A stretch of DNA of 64,000 nt from Buddleja alternifolia (GCA_019426215.1 WHWC01000099.1:372001-436000); one strand, 5' to 3'; shown: positions 10,067 through 20,863, counted from the stretch's first letter. The notes: generated from the sequence alone by a model not told the origin. Numbers and translations are program-made.

Positions 10067-10952
10067 CTCAAAGAAAATTGACTTTTTTTTCCACCCAGTT
10101 TTTGCAGGCCACCTGCAAAAGTCTTTCCAGATTTGACCTCCAAGTCTTTTATATTCTCAATTACTTCTTCACCAGTCAAGCACTTAGGAGCTCGGCCTTC
10201 TTCTGTATTTCCATTTAAAGCTTTTTTCCACCGACGATATCTATGGTTCCGATTTAGCCATCTCTGATGCCCTTGGAATGCATATTTCTGAGGGTGTGTC
10301 AATCGATATTGATATGTACTCTTGACAAATATGGGGCATCCACATTGGCCATGTACACCATATCCCTCGAGGTTTGCTCTTGCCGAAAAATCATTGATTG
10401 TTCCAAATAACATGACCCTGAGATTAAAATTTTCTTCTCTGAATCCGTCATATACTTGAACACCGGTCTCCCACAACACCTCCAAATCCTTAATTAAAGG
10501 AGCCAAGTAGACATCTATATCATTTCCAGGTTGTTTCGGCCCAGAAATGAGTATATGCATCATTATATGTTCTCGCTTCATGCATCGCGATGGGGGAGGG
10601 TTGTAGATCATCAAAATCACCGGCCATGTACTATGTGAGCTACTTTGCAAGCCATGAGGGTTCATGCCATCTGTAACCAATACAAGGCGCGGGTGTCTTG
10701 ATTCTTCACCAAATTCAGGGAAATCATCATCGATCTTTTCCATTGAGGAGAATCTGAGAGGTGTCGAATCTTGCCATCTTCAATCCTTTCTTCAAGCCTT
10801 CTATCAGCATGCCATGTCAAGTCCTTGGCTAACAATTTACTACTATACATGCGCTTAAATCGTGGTATTATGGGCAAATACCACGTGGTTTTGACAGGAG
10901 CAGATCCGTTCTTCTTGTACTGCGAGGCGCCACATTTCGGACAGGCCTTCAA
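10067..10952 (-). pseudogene. CACTA-1 ORF1, TNP2 transposase core
   Basis: Two frames make up the core. 10952-10745 holds the Cys-rich KACPKCGASQYKKN and WHADRR. 10743-10075 holds FPEFGEESRHPRLVLVTDGM, NPPPSRCMKREHIMMHILIS, PGNDIDVYLAPLIKDLEVLW, FSARANLEGYGVHGQCGCP and RAPKCLTGEEV. These are the diagnostic TNP2 (Transposase_21) blocks; DG in LVTDGMNPHG is the usual first acidic residue of the catalytic core. Two single-base frameshifts are apparent, near 10970 and near 10745. TNP2 cleaves and joins the element ends by recognising the CACTA termini; here it cannot be made as one protein. Confidence 0.9.
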
Positions 10953-11314
10953 TGATGCATTCTAAACAATATGAAATCATTGAGACAGACATGTATCCTC
11001 TCATATCCCATGCCAATTGAGGTTAACATCTTCTTAGCCTCATAAGTACGATTAGGTAACACATTATCCTCGGGTAACATGCTTTTTAATAGATCAAGTA
11101 AGTCTGTGAAACTCTTATCACTCCACCCATTGTTTGGTTTTAACTTGTAGAAGTTTAGGACTACTTTCAATCTTGTGAATTTACTACCACTATACAGTGG
11201 AGTCTTTGAATCACTTGTCAAATTGTCAAACATCTTGGGACAATTTCGCAAATCCTCCTCAATCACATTTGTCATCTCCTCCAAACGATCAGGCTCATAA
11301 TCATCCATGTCCAA
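10949..11314 (-). pseudogene. CACTA-1 ORF1, region before the TNP2 core
   Basis: The frame contains CPKMFDNLTSDSKTPLYSGS, KFTRLKVVLNFYKLKPNNGW, LLDLLKSMLPEDNVLP and YEAKKMLTSIGMGYERIHVC, all standard N-terminal blocks of plant CACTA transposases. It ends at LFR, where a one-base shift leads into the Cys-rich block downstream. The start Met is internal, since the real start of ORF1 is at 28987. Confidence 0.88.
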
Positions 11315-11329
11315 ATCCTGTGATCAATA

Positions 11330-11577
11330 TGATGTACCACCCAAATCATCTGAGGTTTGACATTGCTCTCACCGTGTCTTGTCCAACGTGTGTAGCTTTT
11401 ATCAATTCCATTACACACCAAATGATCTTCCAATTCACGTGGACTAATTCTCTTTCCAAAACAACAACATAAACACGGGCAACTGATTCTAGTCCGATCT
11501 GGTGCATGCTCAATCGCAAAATTGATGAATTCTTACACCCCTTTCTCATATTGCTCCGACATACGATCCGGTAATAT
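11330..11577 (-). pseudogene. CACTA-1 ORF1, transposase-associated domain (PF13963-like)
   Basis: The correct frame continues the first exon across the copia B insertion: PDRMSEQYEKGV, then TAA, then EFINFAIEHAPD, CPCLCCCFGKRI, HLVCNGIDKSYTRWTRHGES. The Cys cluster and YTRWxxHGE are the signature of the transposase-associated domain at the N-terminus of CACTA transposases. Another frame over the same bases is longer but does not match the family, so it was not used. Before the insertion, this block was joined directly to codons at 28973-28987. Confidence 0.85.
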
Positions 11578-11582
11578 CCAAC
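11578..11582. repeat. Target-site duplication CCAAC, left of copia B
   Basis: CCAAC directly precedes the TGTTAG start of copia B and recurs at 28973-28977 after its end. A 5-bp duplication is standard for copia integration. Confidence 0.95.
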
Positions 11583-13717
11583 TGTTAGAGTTAGTGCCCG
11601 GCGCACCAATTATTGGGCGTCATTCTTTGAAATAGTAACTCTAGAGTAGAACAATCGTTTTCTTATAAATAAAGTCAATCTCTTTCATATGTGTGGCATG
11701 TCTTTATTCTTAAATTAGTTTTTACTTTGGCTTAGAATAAAGTCTCGAAGGATCACACATAGCTATGGGACATCATTGCACATTGGGTGTGGCAGTGATG
11801 GAATATGTCTCGAAGGCTTTGATCTTTAAACATTGTTCCAAGTCGTAAAAGTGTTCATCGTGATAAAGGGATATCGATGCAACCCAAAAGACTTGCTCAT
11901 ATGATGCATACTCTGGGAGAAGTGTATCTCGTTCCATAGATACTGGCACGGTGAAAGCCAATGCATATATGAGGGTTGCCATTGTGGTAATGGGCGAACT
12001 GAACAACCCCATGGAAGTTTCTAATATGGATTCCCAGTCGAATGTGGAACTTCCAGTGGTCTTGTAGTATAAGAGTAATCCTTATTGACCTAAGATTCCA
12101 TTGGATGTCTTATGCGTAACCGCGCATGTTCTTGATTTATTACATGATCACTTTAGATGATCGAACATGGGCAAACTCAAACATGCACATCTTACGTAGT
12201 AAGTCACGTGAGAATCGATAGGAATCTATTTCTGACATTAGCCAGTCAGTTAATCTCCTATGGTTACATAGTGAATCGACTTAAGGAATCTTCGGTCGAA
12301 GTATGATATCTAAAGAGGCGTAGGGTTTCCTCGTTTAGATAGTCGAAGTCGATTTCACATGACGTGGGAAACATAGGATTGAATTAATAGAGCTTCGACC
12401 TTAGCCACTGCTCTAGATTCAATCGGGAGATTAGATAGAGGGATCTTACTTATGCGAGGATCAATATCGCAAAAGGCGTATCTTTACTTTCGTTTTATCT
12501 AGGTCTTCGGGACCCTATGCTAGGTGGGCAACCGCAATTTGTAAGTGCCGAGAATTAGTTTGGTGACTAATACGAGGCTTGATTAAATCGAAGGATTGAT
12601 TTAATCTAGTACTTTCCATTTTAGGAAGGCACACTAGCACTGTGGAAAGGTGTACTTACTACTAGATAGAAACGAGCCTAAAGGGCCACACACTAACTTG
12701 AGAGAGTCACTGCTTGAATAGATGCGATTAATCAATTTCGAGGAAATTGAGGGAATTAGGAAAGAGTAGTACTTTCCTAATATGGAATATAAATTAATTG
12801 AAGGATTCAATTAATTTTACTCTTTTAATTAATCTTGTAGAATTAATTAAATTAATGGACCTAGTAGAGTCCAAGTATTTTATTTAATTGGGTATAGCCC
12901 AAGTTAAATAAATAAATATTGGAATTAATTGGTTGGATTTAATTTGACTTATATTTAATTGATGGGTTGAGCCTATAATTAAATTGAGAAATCAAAATTA
13001 AATTCTAGAGCCCAATTTTCTTGTGTTGACCGATTTTATGAGTAACTAAGGGAGGGGGCGTTTTTTATGTGGTGGAGGAGGAAAAGAGTTTTTCCCTCCT
13101 CCAAATCTTCATAGGATGAGGATTACTAGAGTGCTTAGGAGAAAGGATGTTTCCTTTTCCTAATTGGACTCTAGGTAATCTTCACCTATAAATAAGAGAT
13201 GAAGGTGACTAAAATTGATAATGAATTTTTGGTGAAAAATTCGTCCCGTCTTAGACCTAAAAATCGGCCACCTCTCTCCTCTTTCCAACAAGATGTCGTT
13301 CTATTCATGCGTTGAATTAAACGACTTAGAAAATATTCCTACCATTCACATAATCAAGCCTAAGTTAAGCTTAGAATCGTTTCGTTGTCTTGCACGCAAG
13401 GCTAGACGATTGGTGACTTGAACGAGATGTGGATACATCTTAGAGGTGCGACGCTTGGAGCACTCTAAGCCGGGAGATATGAAAAACGATGGTCAATTTC
13501 TCACCCAAGGGAAATTGTGTGGATTTGCACCACAGGGTTGCTGAGATCCAAAGTACGAGGTGAAACGAAATTTTTGAAAGGTATAATCTTGCTTACCTCC
13601 TATCAAATTCGATCGAACCAACTCCATATTCCTGTTTTCGGGTGGTTGTATGTCTACTTTTGTAAAATTTTAATTTCCGCTGCCACGAGCCACCCGAGGG
13701 AATGAGTCAACCCAACA
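11583..13717 (+). repeat. 5' LTR of copia B
   Basis: Starts TGTTAGAGTTAGTGCCCGGC and ends CCCAACA one base before the PBS. It matches the 3' LTR at 26836-28972 along its whole length and, less closely, the LTR of K at 60347-62446. There is no coding content. Confidence 0.95.
13187..13195 (+). promoter_or_regulatory. Putative TATA box in 5' LTR of B
   Basis: TATAAATAA lies about 530 bp before the LTR end. The 3' LTR has the same string at 28441-28449, and the K LTR has TATATATAT at the matching position (61911-61919). Confidence 0.5.
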
Positions 13718-13718
13718 G

Positions 13719-13730
13719 TGGTATTAGAGC
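13719..13730 (+). other. Copia B primer binding site
   Basis: TGGTATTAGAGC, one mismatch (C to T) from the copia consensus TGGTATCAGAGC, lies one base after the LTR end. Confidence 0.9.
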
Positions 13731-15408
13731 TAAATCGAATTTTTATGTGATTACGCATGTTTTTTTTTTTTACGTTTTAATTGTAAAATTGAAAGCATGA
13801 TAATCAATATATTCATTGTTAGACTAGGATTGATTTTGATTTGGGATGTTGTTTGATTTTTATGATTTTAATGATTAAAAGTCATTGGTTTTAAAAATCA
13901 TGAAATCTGAAATTTGGGTATATGATTGTTTTCGAAAGTTTTGATTTAGTTTTATGAAATCACCTTTGGTGGGGTGTTGCGAGATGGTTGAACCGAAGGT
14001 TTAATCATCAATTAATAAATCTCAGACCTTAGGAGAATTCAAATTTGTTAATCGAAACTCGAAAGAATCACGAATGTGCGAAAAACTGATTTAAAAAATC
14101 GCGAACAGCAACAGCCGCTGCACGGCACGCCTAGGCGTGGGGTAACACATGCCCAGGTGCGCGTATGACCACGCCCAGGCGTGGTCAACAGAATGTTAAA
14201 TAAAATAATTTTTTTTTTCCTTTCTTCGTACTTTCTGGAGGTGAATGACCCAAAGACCTTACCTATGATGTTTTAGACTTATAAACTCTGAGAAAGGTTT
14301 TACAAATCGATATCGAACTTATCCCAATGATATTTGCAATCTAATTTGAACGATGAATGCGTAAAATTTACTTTATCGCATGTATGTTTGTTGCTTGGCA
14401 TGTTTATGTGATAAGGGGATGAACCATGAGCCTAGTAGTAGTGTTGGTTTTCTATGTATGTAATTATTCTAGAATTGTAAATAATAGCCGATTTGGCTCT
14501 TTACTTTTCTGTATAGTAGATTAGTAGTTTTTTAGTATTCTATGTAATCGAAGACGGAGCAAGGAGACAGAGCCGATACTTGAAGACTTGTATGCTGAGG
14601 CGATACACCATTGTAATCGTCTAGGTTGTTTTTTACTTTCTAAAATGTCCAAACCCACTTTGGCTCGAGTGGGTTAACTAGGTTAGGGCTTGAGGTGGTT
14701 CATCCTCAATTTTACTGCTTTGTGGATGTTTTATTTATCTGTCTATGGTGATTATGTGATGTAATGCATGCATATGATAGATAACTAAAACAAGATAATT
14801 AAATCTGATGAGACCCCCCCCCCTATGAGCATGTTATAATTCCCTTCTAAGAAAATATTAGGATTTTGTGATAATAAGAATTGAATTCTATTATCATGCC
14901 TTCCATCATAAGTATTCACCATGTGAAACGCCGCCGAAGGTTCAATCTTTTTGCTCAGAAAATGGGGTGGATTGGATCCGAGGTAGGCTGTGAGTGTTTA
15001 CCTTACTACGGTGCCCCGTGGAAATCGGTTGGTTTCATTGCTTTGCTCAAAAAATGGGGGCAATGGAATTGATGGTTATACATGGGATATTTGATGGGTC
15101 AAGCCTAACATCGTCCCTCATGTGTTAGCTCAGAAAATGGGACACATGTGGGAGATGAGAAAAACTATCTTGAGAACTATCTAGAAAGATAGAAAGTCTG
15201 GTAAGGCTACTATTCAAAATCACCATGTGTTAGCTCAGAAAATGGGGCATATGATGAAGTGAGAATAGATCTCAAGCCCACTAAAGAAACTAACGTTTCT
15301 TCGAATCATGTTAAGAGGGTGATGTGATTTGAGAAAAATAGTGGGAGACTTGTACAATTAAAGACCAAATTATATAAGGACTTTATTTGAAAATCCATTA
15401 TTGATTGT
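13731..15408 (+). other. Copia B leader, with GC block and repeated motif
   Basis: This untranslated region has two notable parts. A GC-rich, palindrome-rich block at 14100-14190 includes the perfect palindrome CGCCTAGGCG. Four copies of GCTCAGAAAATGGG or close variants lie at about 14954, 15045, 15130 and 15230, about 90-100 bp apart. A run of C (14814-14824) lies between. The leader of K has the same features in the same order. The leader resumes at 21403 after element C. Confidence 0.7.
15404..15408. repeat. Target-site duplication ATTGT, left of element C
   Basis: ATTGT abuts the start of element C and recurs at 21398-21402 after its end. Confidence 0.95.
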
Positions 15409-16981
15409 TGACACGACAAAATCCTAGCAAGAGAACTAGGTCGCGTAAGTAGTAAAGTGGATTTCTAAATCCGGGGTTATTTTTTTCCGCAGGGACAACT
15501 ATAATCTAAGTACCAAGACTACTATATTACTCAATTCTAAGTTAAATCGGTCGATAGAAAGGTTGATTAACTAATTAATAAATACTAGAAAATACACTAA
15601 GGCAACGTCACGCCAAATAAAGGGAGGAAACAATAGAGAGAAGCGATCAAGGCACATGGTTCAACCGATTATGCATTTAGATTGTGATTTAGGTTCTATT
15701 GGATTATTAGATTTGTTTAGCTAAGGCGAAATTCCCTAACGTACGTACTACCCAATCTCTTGGCATAGCAACCCTACCCTTGGTAACGATTTCCTATATA
15801 TCTCTATATGAAAACCCGATTAACGAGGATGCATTTAAGGTCTAGGAATTCCCCACGTGAATGGAAAGCCACCTAAAGAAACCGAGTCTATCTCTAGTTG
15901 GTTTAACTATAGGGTATTCAATGTTTATATCTTCCCTAGGTTATTATCTCTCGATCTCTAACCTAGGCATTTTATCAAACACTTGGTGATCAAGCAAATG
16001 TAGCATTGAGATCAAATATTGAATACATAGCTAAAACCAAAATTAATCCAACAAACACCAACAAATCAACAATCAAAATAACATAAACGGCCTATCCATG
16101 GCCTCAATCAAACAAGTTTAGCTCATATTCATGTCAAAAGTGCAAATATAAATCATACAAGTCATAGGAGATTTGAACAAATTCAAGAAACAAATATGTA
16201 AAAACTCCCTAATTCTTGTAGAGATGTGGATTCCTTGTTGAATTCTCCATGTTTTGACCTTTAATCTTCTCTTCTAAGCTCTCCCTCTCTCTATTTTCGT
16301 GTGGTTGCTGATATCCAAGGTGAGTTAGGGTAAAAAATGGCAAAAAGGGGTATTTATAGACCAACCCGCTACCTCGAACGCCGCGGCGTTCGCTTGTTGA
16401 ACGCCTCGGCGTTGGCTACTGCATGTGAACGCCGTGGCGTTCGTCCCCTGCTGCTCCAGCCAGTTTTGGTAAACTTCGCATAACTTTCTCTACCGATGTC
16501 AGAATTCACTGATTCAAGTTTCTGTAGAATCCTAAAACAAAGATCTACAACTCTCCAGAAGACACTAGGGCCGAAATCAAACGTTAAAGATGACAAAATT
16601 GTCTCACAAGTCACTAAATAAGAAAACTCCATCGTAAGACGTCTCTTCCGATGACGTTTTCACCTCCTTCCCTACATATCTGATCTTTGTCTTCAACATA
16701 AGAAATGTACCTTTGCCTCTTATCTTTCCATTGGTATAAGAAGTGTGTAATTTGGACATGGGTAGAGAAATCAATTCCATAAACTCTAGCACTGCGCAGA
16801 CAGTTTGTATCTTTATGCATGATTTACCCTCAATCCTTGTTCATTTCCTCTAAATATTATGTTATTCTATAAAATATGAGAAAATAAGGGTCAAAGCATC
16901 ATATGTGATCAAATTATCAAGGCAACAATCAAAACTAAGTCGATAAACGGGGGAAAACTAGTGTAAAAATAACATATATCA
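15409..16981 (-). repeat. 3' LTR of element C
   Basis: The plus strand starts TGACACGACAAAATCC and ends ATAACATATATCA; read on its own strand it starts TGATATATGTTATTTTTACA. It includes palindromic AACGCCGCGGCGTT units at 16378-16443, one unit fewer than the other LTR. Confidence 0.95.
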
Positions 16982-18228
16982 ACTACCCCCAAACTTAGCT
17001 TTGATCGTCCTCGATCAAATACAATCAAGCACACACATGGAGATTGAAATTTTCATTTGCCAATTCATACTCATAAGAGCAAGCATTATACCTTCAAAAA
17101 CGATTATGAAAAGCTACACGATGCTTTGAACATTTAACAATTTGAAAACCTCACAAAATCTTAGTTTCCATCCCTATATCATGAACTCCCACATCCATAT
17201 TCATGTCAAGAGCACACTTTAGAAAAGATTATGCAAACCAATTGGAAAGTAAAGGCATTGAAACAATTCAACATTCATTAACTTGTCGGTGTGTATAAAG
17301 TGCAAAAGTCACAATCAAAAGGTCTTTCCGGCTTGTAACGTAAAGCTAGGTGATGGCTAGGATTGGAAAATATGGATAAAGTGACTAAGTCAAGAGAGCC
17401 TATAATTCAAAATCATTGATCTAAATTCGCAAATAGACTACAAAAACTTTCACACCTTATCACTTATCCCTTTTTCACTCTCTTTTTCCTATCAACTTAC
17501 AACCCCCAACTTGTTTCTTTTCATATTGGGTTGTACACAAAATTCCAAGCCAAATGATCCAATTGAGTGCCAAGATTCAAGCCTAGTCGAGAGCACAATT
17601 TTTTTTCCATATATATCTCTCTCTCGACTATTTAGCCCATTGCTCAAGTTTTCATTTCATCCCCTTTTTTACATAATACTTCAAACCTCAAAAATCCCAA
17701 CATAGCCAAAACATCACTATCTAACTCATATTCATTCAAATCAAAACAAGGTGACTACCCATATTCAAGTCAAATGATATGAAGTTCTAAACTCTCTTGA
17801 TTGGGTGCAAGACATTGTTTTTCTTTTAGGCTAGAAGGTGGTTGTCATGGCTTATGAAAGAAAGACGAATGGTGGTTTCTAGTGTGCATAGCACACTCCA
17901 TTTTTATCAATACGGCTCAAGTCAAGGTCTAGAGATTATGCAATATAGAGAAGGCCAAAATGTAAGGCTAACAAAAATGAAAGATGGCCTAAATCATTTT
18001 GTGACTTCACAACATTAATGTACACTTCATAGTCAAAAAAATTGAAAGTTCAACGTTTTAAAACCGCAATAATTCGCATAAGCATGACTAAAAAGGGCTT
18101 TCAAGTCACAATATATGACATGTTGACCACAGACAAGGGACTTTGACTTCAAGAGAGTAGAGATATTCAAACGCATTATGCTCTCACGCAAGGGTGCACC
18201 AATTCATGAATTCTATATCAACAAGGTT
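16982..18228 (-). other. Element C non-coding interior and 3' polypurine tract
   Basis: The minus strand next to the 3' LTR reads AAGTTTGGGGGTAGT (16982-16997), the plus-strand primer site. The remaining 1.2 kb is AT-rich and shows no reading frame or recognised domain. Confidence 0.75.
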
Positions 18229-18229
18229 G

Positions 18230-18264
18230 TACCCCCAAACTTAAATTAAACATTGTCCTCAATG
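18230..18264 (-). other. Internal polypurine-like motif of element C
   Basis: The minus strand reads CATTGAGGACAATGTTTAAT then TTAAGTTTGGGGGTAC. The G-run part repeats the 3' PPT about 1.25 kb away. Element J has the same composite motif at 46539-46573. It could act as a second (central) plus-strand primer site; that is inferred. Confidence 0.6.
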
Positions 18265-18750
18265 TTCATGAAATAAATGCAAGGTGAGGGGGAAAAGCGA
18301 TACAACCCTGAAATGGAGAGAAATGGAGGGAGCACGGTGGTGGGCTCATATCCCAGGATCAAACTGTGATCAAAACCTGAACGAGAGAAAACTTAAAGGA
18401 AACCATATCAAATCGAGTCAAGGGGGAAGAAAACAAAACGAAGGCACAAGAGAAAAGAAAGAAAGCAATAAAAGAAACTTGGGTTGCCTCCCAAGAAGCG
18501 CTTGTTTATAGTCATTAGCTCGAATCCCTTGCACTGCTCATGGTGGATCATAAGGAGCAATGCCAACTTTGTATGGACGAGCCTTTTTGTGCTTTTTCCA
18601 GTTACGTAGAGGCTTTTCCTCTCCAACCTCTATCACACAACCTAAAAGAATTAGAAGTGAGCATAAGGTCTCATTCAAAAATACATAATTGAAATGTAAA
18701 GATGAAAGTTTAAGAGGAAGTGACGAAGAATCATCAATGGATGATTGCAA
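18265..18750 (-). other. Element C spacer after the 313-codon ORF
   Basis: There is no recognised coding content. It is mildly purine-rich on the plus strand at 18400-18480. Short frames here are not supported. Confidence 0.5.
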
Positions 18751-19692
18751 CTAATATGCGGCTGTCCCATACTCCCCTAGCCTTGGTTTTGACAACTCAA
18801 ATGGTGGTTCATCCAAGTGATTTATATATCCTTTGATTTTCTCATTCTCGATCGTAGTATCACTTGGGTTCTCAAAGTACGCATCGAATGGATCACTAGA
18901 GTTGTAAACCTTGACTTCAACCTCCTCCACTCTATCTCTCTGGTTATTGATACAATTTTGTAAGAATTCGAGAGATATGGTGGTAGGCGACATTGGGTTC
19001 TTGAAGATTTCTAATGTTCTTTCTTGGCCATGTCTGGGAATGGTTTCAAAAATCTCTTTCTTCAATCGTGGGTGCTCAGGTGTTTTTACCTCAATTTTGA
19101 TATACATGGTTTCTGGAGGTGATTCTTCTTCAGTGATAGGGTGTAGACATTGTTGTTCTAAATCAAAACCTTGTTCAACTTCTATATTGAGGGATGCCTC
19201 ATTCTCTTTGGTGCTACTCTCCCTGGTGCAAGGCGGTCTCTCCTTCCATAAGTTGACTGCTTGATTTACTAATCTCGCCACTTCCTTTCTATGAGCTTCT
19301 GACTCCTTTCTTCGAGCTTCTGACTCCTCAAAACTTGCTTCTGCCTCCTTTATGCTAGCTTGTACCCATACACTAAATTCATTCCCCAAGGCCTCAATTT
19401 TAGACCTCGTCTCTAGCTCTTGTTGAAGAAAACTTTCATGTTGTTGGTAAGGAAAGCTACCGGCATGGTCAAACCCCGATGAGAGTATCATTGCATCATT
19501 GTTGTAACTCCATGTTGAGCTTGGATGATTTATCCAACCGGGATGTATCGTGTTATTTTGACATGTTGAGCTTGGGTGATTTATCCAACCGGTATGGTAG
19601 GTGGGCTCATAGGATTCCATTTGCATTGAGCTTGATGTGGTGATTGATGAATCCATATCCTGACATGGCCATTGAAAGTTATAAGCACTCAT
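18751..19692 (-). CDS. 313-residue protein of unknown family, sole ORF of element C
   Basis: An uninterrupted frame starts at ATG 19692, 88 bases from the PBS, where gag would normally be. The N-terminal third is Ser/Asn/Trp-rich and contains a near-repeat, GWINHPSST, at about residues 35 and 52. Residues about 85-145 are charged and repetitive (EAEASFEESEARRKESEAHR), likely a coiled coil. The C-terminal half is acidic, ending SKPRLGEYGTAAY. No signal peptide, membrane segment, zinc knuckle or retroviral catalytic motif is visible. I do not recognise the family. An intact frame in an otherwise gene-less but recent element suggests that it was under selection until lately. It could be a diverged gag-like or RNA-binding factor, but that is speculation. 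Confidence 0.7.
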   Translation of the reverse strand: MSAYNFQWPCQDMDSSITTSSSMQMESYEPTYHTGWINHPSSTCQNNTIHPGWINHPSSTWSYNNDAMILSSGFDHAGSFPYQQHESFLQQELETRSKIEALGNEFSVWVQASIKEAEASFEESEARRKESEAHRKEVARLVNQAVNLWKERPPCTRESSTKENEASLNIEVEQGFDLEQQCLHPITEEESPPETMYIKIEVKTPEHPRLKKEIFETIPRHGQERTLEIFKNPMSPTTISLEFLQNCINNQRDRVEEVEVKVYNSSDPFDAYFENPSDTTIENEKIKGYINHLDEPPFELSKPRLGEYGTAAY

Positions 19693-19779
19693 ATCTTCAA
19701 GAACTAGAAATATACAAAATAAGAAATTGACTTAAGCTCAGAACGAATAAGAGAATCTCAATATTAGATACCATAGTTG

Positions 19780-19797
19780 TCCCCGGCAACGGCGCCA
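19780..19797 (-). other. Element C primer binding site (tRNA-Asp type)
   Basis: The minus strand reads TGGCGCCGTTGCCGGGGA, an 18-base complement to the 3' end of plant tRNA-Asp (recalled from the known tRNA sequence). It lies 6 bases from the LTR. This PBS separates C from all the copia elements here. Confidence 0.85.
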
Positions 19798-20744
19798 AAA
19801 ACTTGACACGACAAAATCCTAGCAAGAGAACTAGGTCGCGTAAGTAGTAAAGTGGATTTCTAAGTCCGGGGTTATCGTTTCCGCAGGGACAACTATAATC
19901 TAAGTACCAAGACTACTATATTACTCAATTCTAAGTTAAATCGGTCGATAGAAAGGTTGATTAACTAATTAATAAATACTAGAAAATACACTAAGGCAAC
20001 GTCACACCAAATAAAGGGAGGAAACAATAGAGAGAAGCGATCAAGGCACATGGTTCAACCAATTATGCATTTAGATTGTGATTTAGGTTCTATTGGATTA
20101 TTAGATTGGTTTAGCTAAGGCGAAATTCCCTAACGTACGTACTACTCAATCTCTTGGCATAGCAACCCTACCCTTGGTAACGATTTCCTATATATCTCTA
20201 TATGAAAACCCGATTAACGAGGATGCATTTAAGTTCTAGGAATTCCCCACGTGAATGGAAAGCTACCTAAAGAAACTGAGTCTATCTCTAGTCAGTTTAA
20301 CTATAGGGTATTCAATGTTTATATCTTCCCTAGGTTATTATCTCTCGATCTCTAACCTAGGCATTTTATCAAACACTTGGAGATCAAGTAAATGTAGCAT
20401 TGAGATCAAATATTGAATACATAGCTAAAACCAAAATTAATCCAATAAACACCAACAAATCAACAATCAAAATAACACAAACGGCCTATCCATGGCCTCA
20501 ATCAAACAAGTTTAGCTCATATTCATGTCAAAAGTGCAAATATAAATCGTACAAGTCATAGGAGATTTGAACAAATTCAAGAAACAAATATGTAAAAACT
20601 CCCTAATTCTTGTAGAGATGTGGATTCCTTGTTGAATTCTCCATGTTTTGACCTTTAATCTTCTCTTCTAAGCTCTCCCTCTCTCTATTTTTGTGTGGTT
20701 GCTGATATCCAAGGTGAGTTAGGGTAAAAAATGGCAAAAAGGGG

Positions 20745-20752
20745 TATTTATA
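20745..20752 (-). promoter_or_regulatory. Putative TATA box in 5' LTR of element C
   Basis: The minus strand reads TATAAATA, just downstream (in the LTR's direction) of the palindromic GC repeats at 20770-20863. These repeats therefore sit where promoter-proximal sites would be. Confidence 0.5.
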
Positions 20753-20769
20753 GACCAACCCGCTGCCTC

Positions 20770-20863
20770 GAACGCCGCGGCGTTCGCTTGTTGAACGCCT
20801 CGGCGTTGGCTACTGCATGTGAACGCTGCGGCGTTCGTGGATGAACGCCTCGGCGTTCGTCCC
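20770..20863. repeat. Palindromic AACGCC(N)GGCGTT tandem units in LTR C
   Basis: Four units are found in this LTR: GAACGCCGCGGCGTTC (a perfect 16-bp palindrome), GAACGCCTCGGCGTTG, GAACGCTGCGGCGTTC and GAACGCCTCGGCGTTC, each about 22-30 bp apart. The other LTR has three (16378-16443). They are GC islands in an AT-rich LTR. Confidence 0.85.

Noticed and set aside
11346..11609. 87-codon minus-strand frame as the transposase N-terminus
   Set aside because: It runs into the copia B LTR and is in the wrong frame. The matching domain (CPCLCC, YTRWTRHGE) is in another frame and joins MDRSW at 28973-28987.
19780..19797. tRNA-Asp gene
   Set aside because: Only the 18 bases of the tRNA 3' end are present, in the PBS position of element C; there is no cloverleaf.
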